A stretch of DNA of 6,578 bases from the NCBI GenBank assembly GCA_007127655.1, contig SKYX01000146.1, forward strand, positions 1-6,578. Reading direction: 5' to 3'. Both the position numbers and the translations under genes were made by a program. Under the pieces are notes generated by a model. It was not told the origin of the DNA. It saw nothing but the letters and a program-made list of their open reading frames with translations, and did not search any database. Positions 5,710 to 6,578 of the stretch are shown piece by piece. Position 1 is the first letter of the stretch. Each line of letters opens with the position of its first letter. The stretch is from Desulfonatronum sp. (lineage in GTDB: Bacteria > Desulfobacterota > Desulfovibrionia > Desulfovibrionales > Desulfonatronaceae).

Positions 5710-6578
5710 ATGAAATCGAAACGTAAAGGGCAATTGATTGGCCTCATAGCAGCGGCCGTGCTGCTGTGGGGCGGGCCGGGGTGGGCGCAGGACGTCACCT
5801 GGCAGGGCGGTGCGGGCAACTGGAACGACACGACGCAATGGGACACGGGTGTTGTTCCTGGTGCTGCCAACGATGTGTTCGTTGACGGCGGCAAGATCGG
5901 CATCGATTCGGTGGTCACGGTTACGGGTACCACCTCGGTGGGGACGTTGACTATCGACGCCGACGATGAAGTGGGAGTGAATAACAATCTGACATTCACG
6001 GTGACGGGAGGCAGTCTCGACAATGACGGTATCTTCCGATTGAATTCAACCGGCTTGGGTACTTGGCTGAGTATCGGCGGCGATACCACGTTGAGTGGGT
6101 CTGGTTCGGTCGAGATGAGTAATTTCAGCGGATCGAATGGCAACCGGATTACCGGTACCGCCGGGGCCACGCTGATTAATGATGAAGGTCACACCATCCG
6201 CGGGGCCGGAAATCTGGGTGGCTTCGCTATCATCGGCCTGGACAACCGCGGGCTGATCGAGGCCGTGGGCGACGCTGGGCTGACGGTGCAGCTGCGCTCG
6301 ACAGCCGGAACGACCCGGATTAACACCGGGACCATGCGGGCCACCGACGGCAGCACGTTGACCTTCATTACCAACGGCGTGCTGGACAATACCGGCGGCA
6401 CCATCGAAGCCGCGTTGGGCGGCGAAGTGGAACTGACCGGCTCGACCACCCGGATTGAGGGCGGCACGCTGACCGGTGCGGGCGGTTTCTCCATGCTCTC
6501 CAGTGCTGTGATCGCCGACCTGTCAACTGACGCCAACATTTCCATAGTCAACAACAACACTGGCCAACTTTCTGGAAC
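5710..6578 (+). CDS. Secreted beta-helix repeat protein, adhesin/autotransporter-like (N-terminal part)
   Basis: The frame is open for 289 codons and runs off the right edge. Residues 1-26 form a signal peptide: basic MKSKRK, a hydrophobic core (GLIAAAVLLW) and a likely cleavage after GWA (26). The mature start, VTWQGGAGNWNDTTQWDTG followed by VVPGAANDVFV, is a pattern common at the N-terminus of large secreted repeat proteins, including autotransporter-like and adhesin-like ones. The remainder is rich in Thr, Gly, Asn and Ser with short beta-strand repeats (for example LDNRGLIEA, INTGTMRA, LDNTGGTIEA), as expected of a right-handed beta-helix. No cysteine is seen in the translated part. Export by the Sec system is expected. 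Whether it ends in a beta-barrel, a sorting signal or a secretion-system signal cannot be seen. It is transcribed away from the minus-strand unit and is probably controlled independently. Confidence 0.8.
   Translation, partial: MKSKRKGQLIGLIAAAVLLWGGPGWAQDVTWQGGAGNWNDTTQWDTGVVPGAANDVFVDGGKIGIDSVVTVTGTTSVGTLTIDADDEVGVNNNLTFTVTGGSLDNDGIFRLNSTGLGTWLSIGGDTTLSGSGSVEMSNFSGSNGNRITGTAGATLINDEGHTIRGAGNLGGFAIIGLDNRGLIEAVGDAGLTVQLRSTAGTTRINTGTMRATDGSTLTFITNGVLDNTGGTIEAALGGEVELTGSTTRIEGGTLTGAGGFSMLSSAVIADLSTDANISIVNNNTGQLSG
6238..6489 (+). repeat. Degenerate 22-26-residue protein repeats (beta-helix turns)
   Basis: Within the surface protein, related units recur at residues 177 (LDNRGLIEAVGDAGLTV), 204 (INTGTMRATDGSTLTF), 225 (LDNTGGTIEAALGGEVEL) and about 249 (IEGGTLTGAGGF). 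The spacing of the conserved N/E-x-G position is about 26, 22 and 24 residues. The shared pattern N-x-G-x-I-x-A followed by a second strand fits one turn of a beta-helix. DNA identity between units is low, so these are old repeats under protein-level constraint. Confidence 0.6.

Noticed and set aside
5514..6560. Long minus-strand frames opposite the surface-protein gene (5514-6170 and 6189-6560)
   Set aside because: They are antisense to a gene with a signal peptide and repeats, arise from its biased Thr/Gly/Asn codons, and show low-complexity Pro/Ser/Val sequence without domains.
1..6578. CRISPR array, insertion sequence, phage or toxin-antitoxin genes
   Set aside because: No regularly spaced repeats, transposase or integrase motifs, terminal inverted repeats or small toxin/antitoxin pair were seen on either strand.

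Overview
The window looks like a piece of a GC-rich, Gram-negative delta-proteobacterial chromosome, most likely a Desulfovibrionales sulfate reducer. This is an inference. It rests on a small Cys-rich PxxKW-type protein, which I associate with that group, on a Mla-type envelope lipid transport cluster implying an outer membrane, and on codon use. No rRNA or other taxonomic marker is present.

Positions 1-5033 hold a tightly packed minus-strand transcription unit, read from right to left. It contains a PxxKW Cys-rich small protein (84 aa), an M20 metallohydrolase (411 aa), the tRNA-modifying flavoprotein MnmG (659 aa), a MlaE-type permease (259 aa), a 181-aa protein that looks like a degenerate ABC ATPase, and the first 45 residues of an MCE/MlaD-type protein cut by the window edge. 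mnmG/mlaE and ATPase-like/mlaD overlap by ATGA. The permease and ATPase-like genes are separated only by a stop codon and one sense codon, all in one frame. A TTGACA promoter with a strong ribosome binding site sits in front of the PxxKW gene, and no convincing terminator is visible inside the unit.

Positions 5034-5709 are a divergent intergenic region, AT-richer than the genes. It holds three inverted repeats between 5296 and 5430, a sigma-54-like element near 5573-5588, and a hairpin at 5661-5678 just ahead of the plus-strand gene. I see no credible gene in it.

From 5710 to the right edge, a plus-strand gene encodes a signal peptide followed by Thr/Gly/Asn-rich, beta-helix-like repeats. 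It is probably a large secreted or surface protein (adhesin or autotransporter type) that continues beyond the window.

The most unusual item is the ATPase-like protein. It stands where MlaF would be and keeps the outline of an ABC nucleotide-binding domain, but Walker A, Q-loop, signature, Walker B and H-loop all lack their key residues. The reading frame is intact and translationally coupled. This suggests a structural or regulatory pseudo-ATPase, with the energising ATPase encoded elsewhere.
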